NCBI GenBank assembly: GCA_903850915.1
Contig: CAINMV010000033.1
Coordinates: 1 to 64,000 of the forward strand
Direction: 5' to 3'
Length of the DNA stretch: 64,000 bases
From: an uncultured Bacteroidota bacterium
GTDB lineage: Bacteria; Bacteroidota; Bacteroidia; UKL13-3
In this document: piece after piece, positions 17,914 to 25,765 of the stretch
Layout: each line of letters begins with the position of its first letter
Position numbering within the stretch: position 1 is the first letter of the stretch
Position numbers and translations under genes: made by a program
Notes under the pieces: model-generated
What the model saw: the letters and a program-made list of their open reading frames with translations, nothing else
Database searches by the model: none
What the model was told of the DNA's origin: nothing

Positions 17914-18918
17914 TTATAATTCGCCTTTAATTAGATTTGTAAATAGTATTGCTCCCGTTAATTTATTGTGGTCGTTTACCACGGGAAGATATTGCAATGG
18001 GAAATTGATGTTTTTTATAAATAGAAGCAAATCATAAATGGTCTTGTTTTCATTCATGGCAATAGGACATGGATTTATAATGTCCGACATCTGAATGTTT
18101 TGCAGGTTATCCATGTTTTTGAGGAGTCCCTTTCTCACGTCTGCGTTGCTTATTAAGCCTTTTAAAATGCCGTAAGTATCTGTAATCAATACAAATGCCA
18201 TTTTATAGGTTTCAATTTCCAATAACGCTTTTTCGAAGTTTAATTCAGCTTCTTGGATTACTGGCAGTTCGTCATCCATAAGCATAAAGTCTTTTAAAAG
18301 GAAATGAGAGCCAACCACTTGCTTTTTCAAATTGAGTAATGCGGTACCTACATATTTTTCACTAAAAAGATAAGAGCCAACCACTGCACTTTCAACACCA
18401 AGGTTCCTAAGGATAAAACTTACTTCTGCATTTACCCCACCATCTACTTGAATTGATTTGTCAGGATAGCGCTTTTGGAATTGTCTGATACGCCGGAACG
18501 TGTCTTTATTGAAAGTGCCTCCACTTTTACCTGGAGTGGTGGTCATAAGTAAAACATAACTGCAAACTTCTCGATATTCATCAAACACCGTTATTGGCGT
18601 GTTGGAGGTAATGGCAAGTCCAAATTGCACCTCAGATGCGGGGAATTGGATTTCCGAGGCAAAGTTTTCATACTGAAAGGAAACCTGCCTTATTTTGCAT
18701 TCTGCTATTTTCGAGAAGTATTTTTCAGGGGTATTTGAGATGATATGTAAGTCAACAGGGGTTTTGCTATTTGCATTGATATAGGCTATATCCGAGAATA
18801 CCTGTTCGTCATCGTTACAATCTACATGAAAGAGATCAACCTCATGAAGGTCTAATTCAGTTACGATCTCGGGTAAGGACTTGTCTTTGGAGCTGTAAAT
18901 TGAGGCGGAAATCTGCAT
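17914..18918 (-). CDS. Ribulose-phosphate 3-epimerase-like barrel fused to a CBS-domain pair
   Basis: 334 residues from MQISASIYSS (ATG 18918); an upstream in-frame ATG at 19032 would add 38 unlikely residues and overlap the rpsO promoter. Residues 1-205 look like ribulose-5-phosphate 3-epimerase: the four metal/acid-base residues are present as H31-x-D33, H58 and D159 (VDGGVN), with the phosphate loop around TTPGKSGGTF. Residues ~210-334 form two CBS motifs (LITDTYGILKGLISNADVRKG and LPVVNDHNKLTGAILFTNLIK) that resemble the C-terminus of arabinose-5-phosphate isomerase KdsD. The CBS part probably senses a nucleotide. First gene of a three-gene operon with DAHPS-like and KdsC-like enzymes. 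Rpe activity itself is inferred, not certain. Confidence 0.78.
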   Translation of the reverse strand: MQISASIYSSKDKSLPEIVTELDLHEVDLFHVDCNDDEQVFSDIAYINANSKTPVDLHIISNTPEKYFSKIAECKIRQVSFQYENFASEIQFPASEVQFGLAITSNTPITVFDEYREVCSYVLLMTTTPGKSGGTFNKDTFRRIRQFQKRYPDKSIQVDGGVNAEVSFILRNLGVESAVVGSYLFSEKYVGTALLNLKKQVVGSHFLLKDFMLMDDELPVIQEAELNFEKALLEIETYKMAFVLITDTYGILKGLISNADVRKGLLKNMDNLQNIQMSDIINPCPIAMNENKTIYDLLLFIKNINFPLQYLPVVNDHNKLTGAILFTNLIKGEL

Positions 18919-18936
18919 TAATGATATGAAAGAGTG

Positions 18937-18963
18937 CAAAAGTAAGGAATTAATACATGCAAA
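18937..18963 (-). promoter_or_regulatory. Promoter of the epimerase-CBS operon
   Basis: On the minus strand a -7 TACTTTTG (plus-strand 18937-18944) has an upstream TTTG (18960-18963), spacing 15, slightly short. It lies 18 nt before ATG 18918 and supports that start over the upstream ATG at 19032. Confidence 0.5.
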
Positions 18964-19019
18964 CGACTTGGAATTTAGGCGATCCCGCGTTGTAATCTTC
19001 GATATTTTTTCATTTAAGG

Positions 19020-19050
19020 TTTGTTTTCTCACATAAAAATCTTACTTTTG
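19020..19050 (+). promoter_or_regulatory. Promoter of rpsO
   Basis: TTTG (19020-19023) and TACTTTTG (19043-19050) are separated by 19 bp, a close match to the phylum's consensus. The rpsO ATG is 22 nt downstream of the -7 element; an ATG at 19021 inside the promoter is thereby excluded as the start. Confidence 0.65.
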
Positions 19051-19071
19051 CAATCCAATTTTAGAAAAAAG

Positions 19072-19341
19072 ATGATTTTATCTGCTGAAAATAAAAAAGA
19101 AATATTCGCAAAGTACGGTAAGTCGGCAACGAATACGGGTAGTACAGAAGGTCAAATAGCCTTGTTTACTGCACGTATTAATCACTTGTCGCAGCACCTA
19201 CAAAAGAACAAGAAAGATAATTCTACCGAGTTGTCGTTGATTAAACTTGTAGGGAAGCGTCGTTCTCTGTTGAATTATCTCGCAAAAGTTGACATTTACG
19301 GTTACCGTGCTCTTATTAAAGAGTTGGAAATTCGCAAATAA
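19072..19341 (+). CDS. rpsO: 30S ribosomal protein S15
   Basis: 89 residues starting MILSAENKKEIFAKYG, the normal length for S15, with the conserved helix blocks GSTEGQIALFTARINHLSQHL and GKRRSLLNYLAK. S15 binds 16S rRNA early in small-subunit assembly. It is followed by a strong hairpin and then pnp, the conserved rpsO-pnp order known from many bacteria. Confidence 0.97.
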   Translation: MILSAENKKEIFAKYGKSATNTGSTEGQIALFTARINHLSQHLQKNKKDNSTELSLIKLVGKRRSLLNYLAKVDIYGYRALIKELEIRK

Positions 19342-19363
19342 TTTTTCGCAAGAAAATTTATTT

Positions 19364-19415
19364 AAAGCTATAGGCAAACAGCTATAACTGTTTTCCTGTA
19401 GCTTTTTATTTTTTA
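19364..19415 (+). terminator. Long hairpin between rpsO and pnp
   Basis: An 11-bp stem (19364-19374 with 19395-19405, one G-U) continues, after a single mismatch, into a 6-bp inner stem (19376-19381 with 19388-19393) and is followed by a T-rich tract. It can work as rpsO terminator and, in the read-through pnp transcript, as a leader hairpin like the RNase III site that allows pnp autoregulation in E. coli. No TAnnTTTG promoter was seen between it and pnp. Confidence 0.75.
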
Positions 19416-19444
19416 AAAATATATACATTAATTTATATCTCAAG

Positions 19445-21565
19445 ATGAACCCAATTACACACACACTTGATTTTGGTGATGGAAAGGCCATTACCCTCGA
19501 AACTGGCAAGGTTGCCAAACAAGCCCATGGATCTGTTATCTTACGCCAGGGCGACACCATGATTTTAGCGACTGTTGTCGCAAACAAAGACGCCAAACCC
19601 GGAACTGATTTCTTGCCACTTTCTGTTGATTATCAAGAGAAATTCGCATCAGTAGGTCGCATACCCGGAAGTTTCATGCGCCGTGAAGCGCGTTTAAGCG
19701 ATTATGAAATTTTAATTTCTCGTATCGTGGATCGTGCCATCCGACCTCTATTCAACGATGATTATCACGCTGACATTCAAGTTAACTTATGGCTTTTATC
19801 AAGCGATAAGAATATAAAACCCGATGCACTTGTTGGTTTAGCTACCAGCGCTGCCTTAAGCCTTACAGATTTGCCATTTAATGGCCCTATTAGTGAAGTA
19901 AGGGTAGCGAAAATCGATGGTACACTCGTGATTAATCCTTACAAAGATGAATTGGAACGTGCTACCTTGGAATTTATTGTTGCAGGCAGCGAGCATGATA
20001 TTAATATGGTTGAAGGCGAATGTGCTGAAATAGGCGAAGAGGAAATGATTGAGGCGTTGAAATTTGCGCACGATCATATTAAAAAACATATTGTAGAAAT
20101 TCATAAATTCGTTGAAAAAACGGGAGGCAAAAAGCCCGTTCGTGAATATAATCATGAAGAACATGATGAAGAAATCGCAAAACGTGTTCAGGAATTTGCC
20201 TATCAAAAAGTTTACGATATTGCTAAAGTAGCTTCAGCAAAAGAGGAGCGTTCAGCAAAATTCGATGCTGTTTTTGAAGAATTTAAAGCGACATTAACAG
20301 AAGAAGAGTTGTCGACTAAATTATCGTTAGCAAAAAAATACTATTCGAAAACCAAGAAGGAAGCCGTGCGTGATATGGTATTGCGCGAACGCAGTCGCCT
20401 TGATGGACGTAAATTAAATCAAGTTCGTCAAATTTGGTGCGAACCTAATTTCTTGCCAATGGCTCATGGCTCATCTTTGTTTACTAGGGGTGAAACACAA
20501 GCGCTAGCAACAGTAACATTGGGAACCAAGCTAGATGAGATGATTTTAGATAGCCCAATGAATCAAGGCCATAGCCGTTATTATTTACATTATAACTTCC
20601 CTGCGTTTTCTACCGGAGAAATTAAGCCTAACCGTGGTCCAGGAAGAAGAGAAATTGGGCATGGTAACTTGGCTCAACGCTCTTTGAAGCGTGTATTGCC
20701 TGATGAAAACCCATATACAGTGCGTATTGTAAGTGACATTCTAGAGTCTAACGGTTCATCATCAATGGCAACGGTTTGTGCTGGTTCAATGGCTTTAATG
20801 GATTCTGGATTGCCTGTAAAAGATGGTGTTTCAGGAATCGCAATGGGTATGATCAGCAATAGTAAAGGAGAATATGCAATTCTTTCAGATATCCTTGGCG
20901 ATGAAGATCATTTAGGAGATATGGACTTTAAAGTAACAGGCACATCCAAAGGAATTGTAGGTTGCCAAATGGATATAAAAGTTGATGGACTTAGCTATGA
21001 TGTTTTGACAGAAGCGTTAATGCAGGCTAAAGAAGGACGTTTGCATATTTTAGGCGAAATGAATAGCGCTATTAATAAGCCAGCGGCTGATTTCAAACCT
21101 CATACTCCACGTATGGAAATGCTTGAAATTGATTCTGAGTTTATTGGTGCTATTATTGGCCCAGGTGGTAAGATTATACAGCAAATGCAAAAAGATACCG
21201 GAACTGTAATTACAATTACAGAAAAAGGAAACAAGGGTATCGTGGAGGTTTCTTCTGCTAATGCAGAAGGTTTACAAGCAGCAATGCGAAAGATTAAGGG
21301 TATTGTAGCTGTCCCTGTCATAGGCGACATTTACGATGGTATAGTAAAGTCGATTATGCCTTATGGCGCTTTCGTCGAATACCTTCCAGGTAAAGATGGC
21401 TTGATGCATATCAGTGAAGTAATGTGGAAGCGTCTCGACACATTAGAAGGCGTTCTTACAGTAGGAGAACAAATAAAAGTGAAGTTGATTGATATCGACT
21501 CCAAAACTGGAAAAGTGAAACTATCCAGAAAGGTGCTTCTTGATCATCCAGAACAGACGAGCTAA
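19445..21565 (+). CDS. pnp: Polyribonucleotide nucleotidyltransferase (PNPase)
   Basis: 706 residues, normal size. Two RNase PH-like halves are joined by a helical linker (~230-310); the second carries the catalytic core (GERSRLDGR-like [14 protein letters not shown] and the KMDIKVDG-type MDIKVDGL acidic site near residue 515). C-terminal KH ([16 protein letters not shown], ~565) and S1 ([26 protein letters not shown], ~630) RNA-binding domains follow. It degrades RNA 3'-5' by phosphorolysis. It lies 103 bp after rpsO and is probably expressed by read-through. Confidence 0.97.
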   Translation: MNPITHTLDFGDGKAITLETGKVAKQAHGSVILRQGDTMILATVVANKDAKPGTDFLPLSVDYQEKFASVGRIPGSFMRREARLSDYEILISRIVDRAIRPLFNDDYHADIQVNLWLLSSDKNIKPDALVGLATSAALSLTDLPFNGPISEVRVAKIDGTLVINPYKDELERATLEFIVAGSEHDINMVEGECAEIGEEEMIEALKFAHDHIKKHIVEIHKFVEKTGGKKPVREYNHEEHDEEIAKRVQEFAYQKVYDIAKVASAKEERSAKFDAVFEEFKATLTEEELSTKLSLAKKYYSKTKKEAVRDMVLRERSRLDGRKLNQVRQIWCEPNFLPMAHGSSLFTRGETQALATVTLGTKLDEMILDSPMNQGHSRYYLHYNFPAFSTGEIKPNRGPGRREIGHGNLAQRSLKRVLPDENPYTVRIVSDILESNGSSSMATVCAGSMALMDSGLPVKDGVSGIAMGMISNSKGEYAILSDILGDEDHLGDMDFKVTGTSKGIVGCQMDIKVDGLSYDVLTEALMQAKEGRLHILGEMNSAINKPAADFKPHTPRMEMLEIDSEFIGAIIGPGGKIIQQMQKDTGTVITITEKGNKGIVEVSSANAEGLQAAMRKIKGIVAVPVIGDIYDGIVKSIMPYGAFVEYLPGKDGLMHISEVMWKRLDTLEGVLTVGEQIKVKLIDIDSKTGKVKLSRKVLLDHPEQTS

Positions 21566-21596
21566 TAATTAATTGGCTTGTTTTTTTGTAATATTA

Positions 21597-21630
21597 AAAT
21601 GTCAGCATATTAACTGCTGACATTTTTTTA
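21597..21630 (+). terminator. Terminator of pnp
   Basis: An 11-bp perfect stem (21597-21607 with 21615-21625) with a 7-nt loop leads into a run of Ts, about 30 nt after the pnp stop codon. Confidence 0.88.
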
Positions 21631-21698
21631 TGTCAAAAAAATGACGTCGGTTGTAGTCAAAATGTTTAATCGAAATTTATCTTTGCATCATTTACTAT

Positions 21699-21818
21699 AT
21701 GACTTCTCGTTTTAAAGCATACATCAAAAGAATTGGCATCCTTGGCTTTTTATTCTTCCTGATAAAAGGTTTGCTATGGCTCATCGTCCCTTATTTTGTT
21801 GCCAAGGGATTGTGGTAG
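21699..21818 (+). CDS. Small membrane protein of 39 residues
   Basis: ATG 21699 opens a 39-codon frame: a basic start (MTSRFKAYIKRIG) then one hydrophobic span (ILGFLFFLIKGLLWLIVPYFVA) and a short KGLW end. Similar tiny KRIG...FFLIKGLLWL proteins occur in other Bacteroidota as I remember them, so it is likely real, but no function is known. It is preceded by TTATCTTTGC (-7 element TATCTTTG, about 21678-21685), 13 nt upstream, which supports expression. It lies between the pnp terminator and the long gap before nrdJ. Confidence 0.65.
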   Translation: MTSRFKAYIKRIGILGFLFFLIKGLLWLIVPYFVAKGLW

Positions 21819-22273
21819 TTTTTTGTAGCGTATTTGCCTGTTTTTAGCCAAAAAATGACATTCTATTGAAAATCAGGGACGTTGTACTTTTAGGGATATT
21901 ACCTACCCGTCCTTATTATTGGAAAAGCTAGTACTTATGCACCTTCAGGCTAGTTTTAGAAATCCATATCAGTTATGCACGTTTCTTCGGTATCCACATA
22001 TCAAAAGCAAGGCTGTACTTGAATTTCGCTGTGGAAAATTTAAGGTGTGGAAAACGTAGGTGTGACTAGTTCATTTTCACTACTACATTTGTCATAACAA
22101 GTTCCAAAAAAGTCTTTTCGTTTTTGAAATTATTAAACGCTGTAAAAAGTATCTGGGAAGCATCTTCTCAAAATAATTTAAAAACAAAACGAACAATGTT
22201 CTTGTTACTATAAAGTTTAAGATAATTAGCAACTAAAAAATAAAGTAGTAATCATTTAATAAATATCCAGCGC
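21819..22273 (+). promoter_or_regulatory. 455-bp gap before nrdJ with DnaA-box-like sites
   Basis: No gene is seen. Five sites resemble the DnaA box TTWTNCACA: TTATGCACC (21935-21943), TTATGCACG (21973-21981), GTATCCACA (21990-21998), and two reverse-strand copies TGTGGAAAA (22030-22038 and 22046-22054). The last two fit the relaxed consensus exactly and are 16 bp apart as direct repeats; the other three each miss one base. The final ~110 bp before the nrdJ start are very AT-rich. No cobalamin riboswitch was recognised. A DnaA-responsive nrdJ promoter is a reasonable guess. Confidence 0.4.
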
Positions 22274-25200
22274 ATGGCAAAAAAACCTACATCAACATCT
22301 CAAGGCCTTAAAATCGACCGTTTTTTCACAAAAGACGAAGTCAACGTATATAATCTTTTTCAGTACGACCTTCGTACTAGTGTTATCAAAGATCCTTCAG
22401 GGAAAACGATATTCGAATTAAAAGATGTTGAAGTTCCAACTTCATGGTCTCAAACAGCTACAGATATCTTAGCTCAAAAATATTTTAGAAGAGCGGGCGT
22501 TCCTATGCCTGATGGAACCACGGGTGGTGAACGTAGCATTAAACAAGTGGCCCATCGTTTGGCAAATTGCTGGAAAAAATGGGGCGAAGAGTTTGGCTAT
22601 TTTGCCAGTCCAGAGGATGCACAACGTTTTTATGATGAAATCGCGTTTACGATCGTTGGTCAATATACCGCGCCAAATTCACCACAGTGGTTTAATACAG
22701 GCTTGCACAGCGAATACGGAATCACAGGCAAACCTCAAGGCCACTACTTTGTAAATCCAGTAACCGGAGCATTGGAGCGTTCAACATCTGCCTACGAGCG
22801 CCCACAGCCTCACGCTTGCTTTATTTTAAGTGTTGATGACGATTTGGTAAACGAAGGAGGCATCATGGATCTATGGGTTCGTGAAGCACGTATTTTTAAA
22901 TATGGTAGTGGTGTTGGAACAAATTTTAGTAAAATTCGCGGTGGAGGTGAAAAGTTAAGTGGTGGTGGAACCTCAAGCGGATTGATGAGCTTTTTGAAAA
23001 TTGGAGATAGAGCTGCTGGAGCTATCAAAAGCGGAGGAACCACACGTCGTGCTGCTAAAATGGTATGCTTAGATTTAGATCATCCAGAAGTGATAGAGTT
23101 TATTAAATGGAAGATGGGTGAGGAGAAAAAGGTAGCAGCCCTAATTGCTGCTGGCTATGACAGTGGTTATGAAGGCGAAGCTTACGCAACAGTGGCCGGA
23201 CAAAATAGCAATAACTCCGTGCGAATTCCAAATGCATTTTTTGATGCATTGCACAGCGATGGCGACTGGGATTTACGCGCTCGTACCGACGGAAGAAGCA
23301 TGCAAAAAGTGAAAGCGAGAGAGATGTGGAATTTAATAAATGAAGCAGCTTGGGCTTGTGCCGATCCTGGGGTACAATTCGACACCACTATTAATGAATG
23401 GCATACCTGTCCAGAAGGTGGCAGAATCAATGCAAGTAACCCTTGCAGTGAGTATATGTTCCTCGATAATACAGCATGTAACCTTGCATCACTAAATTTA
23501 ATGAAGTTCTATGATGCAAATACTAAAGAGTTAAACGTAAAAGCTATTGAACACGCTACCCGCTTATGGACGGTGGTTCTTGAAATATCAGTTCTCATGG
23601 CGCAGTTCCCTAGCCCTGAAGTGGCGCAACTTAGCTATGACTACCGAACATTAGGATTGGGTTATGCCAACTTAGGAACAGTGTTAATGGTTTCAGGCAT
23701 TTCTTATGATAGCCCTGAAGCTACCGCAATCTGTGGCGCTGTTTCCGCAATTCTTACTGGTCGTTCATACGCAACGTCAGCTGAAATGGCTGAGGTTTTG
23801 GGCGCTTTCCCTCGATACAAGGAAAACAAAAAGCATATGTTACGTGTAATGCGCAACCATCGTTATGCTGCATATAATACAGTAGAAAACTGTGAAGGCT
23901 TGTCCGTGAAGCCAGTCGGGATCGATCCTAAATATTGCCCATCTGAATTGTTAACTGCTGCTTGCAATGCTTGGGATGCAGCTCTCGAAATGGGTGAGAA
24001 ATTCGGATATCGTAACGCGCAAACAACCGTTATAGCGCCAACTGGAACGATAGGTCTATTAATGGATTGTGATACCACCGGAATTGAGCCTGACTTCTCT
24101 TTGGTGAAATACAAGAAATTAAGTGGTGGAGGGTATTTTAAAATTGTAAATCAAGCTGTACCCGCTGCTTTAAAAAATTTAGGCTACATCCAATCTGATA
24201 TCGATGCTATTGAAAAATATATTATTGGCCATAGTACATTATTGGGTTGTGAAAGCTTGAGTCACTATGCATTGCAGACACACGGCTTCTCCAAAGAAGA
24301 TATCGCCAACATCGAATCGCAGCTAAAAACTGCGTTTCAAGTAGAATTTGTATTTAATAAATTCACACTAGGTGAAGATGTGATGGTGCGATTAGGATTT
24401 ACTCCTGAACAATTCAACGCTCCTGGCTTCAACATGTTACGTTCACTTGGGTTTACACGTAAGGAAATTGAAAATGCCAACACGTATGTTTGTGGTAGCA
24501 TGATGATTGAGGGTGCTCCGAATTTAAAAGAGGAACACTTACCAGTGTTTGATACTGCAAACCGCAATGGTAATCATGGCAAGCGATTTTTGCATGCACA
24601 TTCTCATATTCGTATGATGGCGGCAGCGCAACCATTTATGAGTGGCGCGATCAGCAAAACTATTAATTTGCCGAATGAAGCCACCGTGGATGAAATCGCT
24701 GCGTGCTATGAAATGAGCTGGAGCTTAGGTTTAAAGGCAAATGCTTTATATCGTGATGGATGTAAACTTTCACAGCCGCTGAGCACAAAAAGTGAAGTAA
24801 AAGAAGATGAAGATGGTGCCACGGAGGTAAACATTGAAGTTGTAGAGCAAATAATCGCAGAAAATGCAGATAAAAAGATTGCTGAATTAACACCCGATGA
24901 AGTGTTGAATGCCGCCATTCGAATTATTAACTCTAGCACAGATACAATCTTTAAGCGTAAACTATCCAATATTGTTGAGAAAAAACGACTGCCTAATAAG
25001 CGTGAAGGTTTTACGCAAAAAGTAAAAATCGGAGGTCAAACGGTATTTGTGCGCACAGGAAATTACGAAGACAGTACTTTAGGAGAAATATTTATTGACT
25101 TGCATAAAGAAGGAACAACAGTTAGAAGTCTAATGAACTGTTTTGCTATAGCGGTTTCTATCGGTTTGCAATATGGTGTTCCTTTGGAAGAATACGTAGA

Positions 25201-25621
25201 GAAATTTGCCTTTACTCGCTTTGAACCTGCCGGTTTTGTGGAAGGCCACGATAACATAAAGAACTGCAATTCAATTGTTGATTTTGTATTCCGACTTCTA
25301 GGCTTCGAATACCTTCACAATGACGATTTAGTTCAAGTTAAGCCAAATCGCTCTTTTGATGCTAGTAACATCAATAACTTTAGTGAAATAGAAGTGAAGC
25401 CAATGTCAAGCAAAATTGTGTCAACGCATATAAGTGAAGTTGCGCCAACGGTTGCTAGCCAAGCTATTGGCAGCGATGATGCTAGCCTGAGTCAAATGAA
25501 CGAACATATTAAAAATCAACAGAGCGATGCTCCAATCTGTAACGTTTGTTTTCATACTACAGTAAGAAGCGGTGTTTGCTACAAGTGCCTCAATTGTGGA
25601 AATAGCCTAGGTTGCAGCTAA
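22274..25621 (+). CDS. nrdJ: Vitamin B12-dependent (class II) ribonucleoside-diphosphate reductase
   Basis: 1115 residues, the long class II form. Visible motifs: NSPQWFNTG, the substrate-site GGRINASNPCSEYMFLDNTACNLAS, the APTGTIG loop and, near the end, a TSCPD-type domain (EIFIDLHKEG...GLQYGVPLEEYV) and a cysteine-rich tail (CNVC...CYKCLNCG) that serves in thiol re-reduction or zinc binding. It makes deoxyribonucleotides with adenosylcobalamin and needs no oxygen. A class I or III enzyme is not in the window. It is a single gene with its own long upstream region and a strong terminator. Confidence 0.96.
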   Translation: MAKKPTSTSQGLKIDRFFTKDEVNVYNLFQYDLRTSVIKDPSGKTIFELKDVEVPTSWSQTATDILAQKYFRRAGVPMPDGTTGGERSIKQVAHRLANCWKKWGEEFGYFASPEDAQRFYDEIAFTIVGQYTAPNSPQWFNTGLHSEYGITGKPQGHYFVNPVTGALERSTSAYERPQPHACFILSVDDDLVNEGGIMDLWVREARIFKYGSGVGTNFSKIRGGGEKLSGGGTSSGLMSFLKIGDRAAGAIKSGGTTRRAAKMVCLDLDHPEVIEFIKWKMGEEKKVAALIAAGYDSGYEGEAYATVAGQNSNNSVRIPNAFFDALHSDGDWDLRARTDGRSMQKVKAREMWNLINEAAWACADPGVQFDTTINEWHTCPEGGRINASNPCSEYMFLDNTACNLASLNLMKFYDANTKELNVKAIEHATRLWTVVLEISVLMAQFPSPEVAQLSYDYRTLGLGYANLGTVLMVSGISYDSPEATAICGAVSAILTGRSYATSAEMAEVLGAFPRYKENKKHMLRVMRNHRYAAYNTVENCEGLSVKPVGIDPKYCPSELLTAACNAWDAALEMGEKFGYRNAQTTVIAPTGTIGLLMDCDTTGIEPDFSLVKYKKLSGGGYFKIVNQAVPAALKNLGYIQSDIDAIEKYIIGHSTLLGCESLSHYALQTHGFSKEDIANIESQLKTAFQVEFVFNKFTLGEDVMVRLGFTPEQFNAPGFNMLRSLGFTRKEIENANTYVCGSMMIEGAPNLKEEHLPVFDTANRNGNHGKRFLHAHSHIRMMAAAQPFMSGAISKTINLPNEATVDEIAACYEMSWSLGLKANALYRDGCKLSQPLSTKSEVKEDEDGATEVNIEVVEQIIAENADKKIAELTPDEVLNAAIRIINSSTDTIFKRKLSNIVEKKRLPNKREGFTQKVKIGGQTVFVRTGNYEDSTLGEIFIDLHKEGTTVRSLMNCFAIAVSIGLQYGVPLEEYVEKFAFTRFEPAGFVEGHDNIKNCNSIVDFVFRLLGFEYLHNDDLVQVKPNRSFDASNINNFSEIEVKPMSSKIVSTHISEVAPTVASQAIGSDDASLSQMNEHIKNQQSDAPICNVCFHTTVRSGVCYKCLNCGNSLGCS

Positions 25622-25656
25622 TTAAAAAACAATAATAACATCTTAGTTTATATCAT

Positions 25657-25693
25657 TTAAAAAGCGCATTCATTTGTTGAATGCGCTTTTTAA
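25657..25693. terminator. Bidirectional terminator between nrdJ and S9 peptidase
   Basis: A 16-bp perfect stem (25657-25672 with 25678-25693) flanked by A and T runs on both sides, 36 nt after the nrdJ stop and between two convergent genes; works on either strand. Confidence 0.9.
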
Positions 25694-25765
25694 TTAAAAT
25701 TAAATTTTGCTTGGTTAAATATTAGGATGCAACGGAGTTTTAAGCAACTCTTAATTCGGCTCTTT

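Noticed and set aside
21819-22273. Chromosomal replication origin at the DnaA-box-like cluster with AT-rich flank
   Set aside because: The rRNA operon, polA, metG, rpsO-pnp to the left all run rightward toward it and nrdJ continues the same way, so there is no divergent strand pattern. A regulatory role for nrdJ fits better. GC skew would decide.
22055-22273. Cobalamin riboswitch before nrdJ
   Set aside because: No conserved B12-box-like sequence or matching stems were recognised. A covariance-model search would be decisive.
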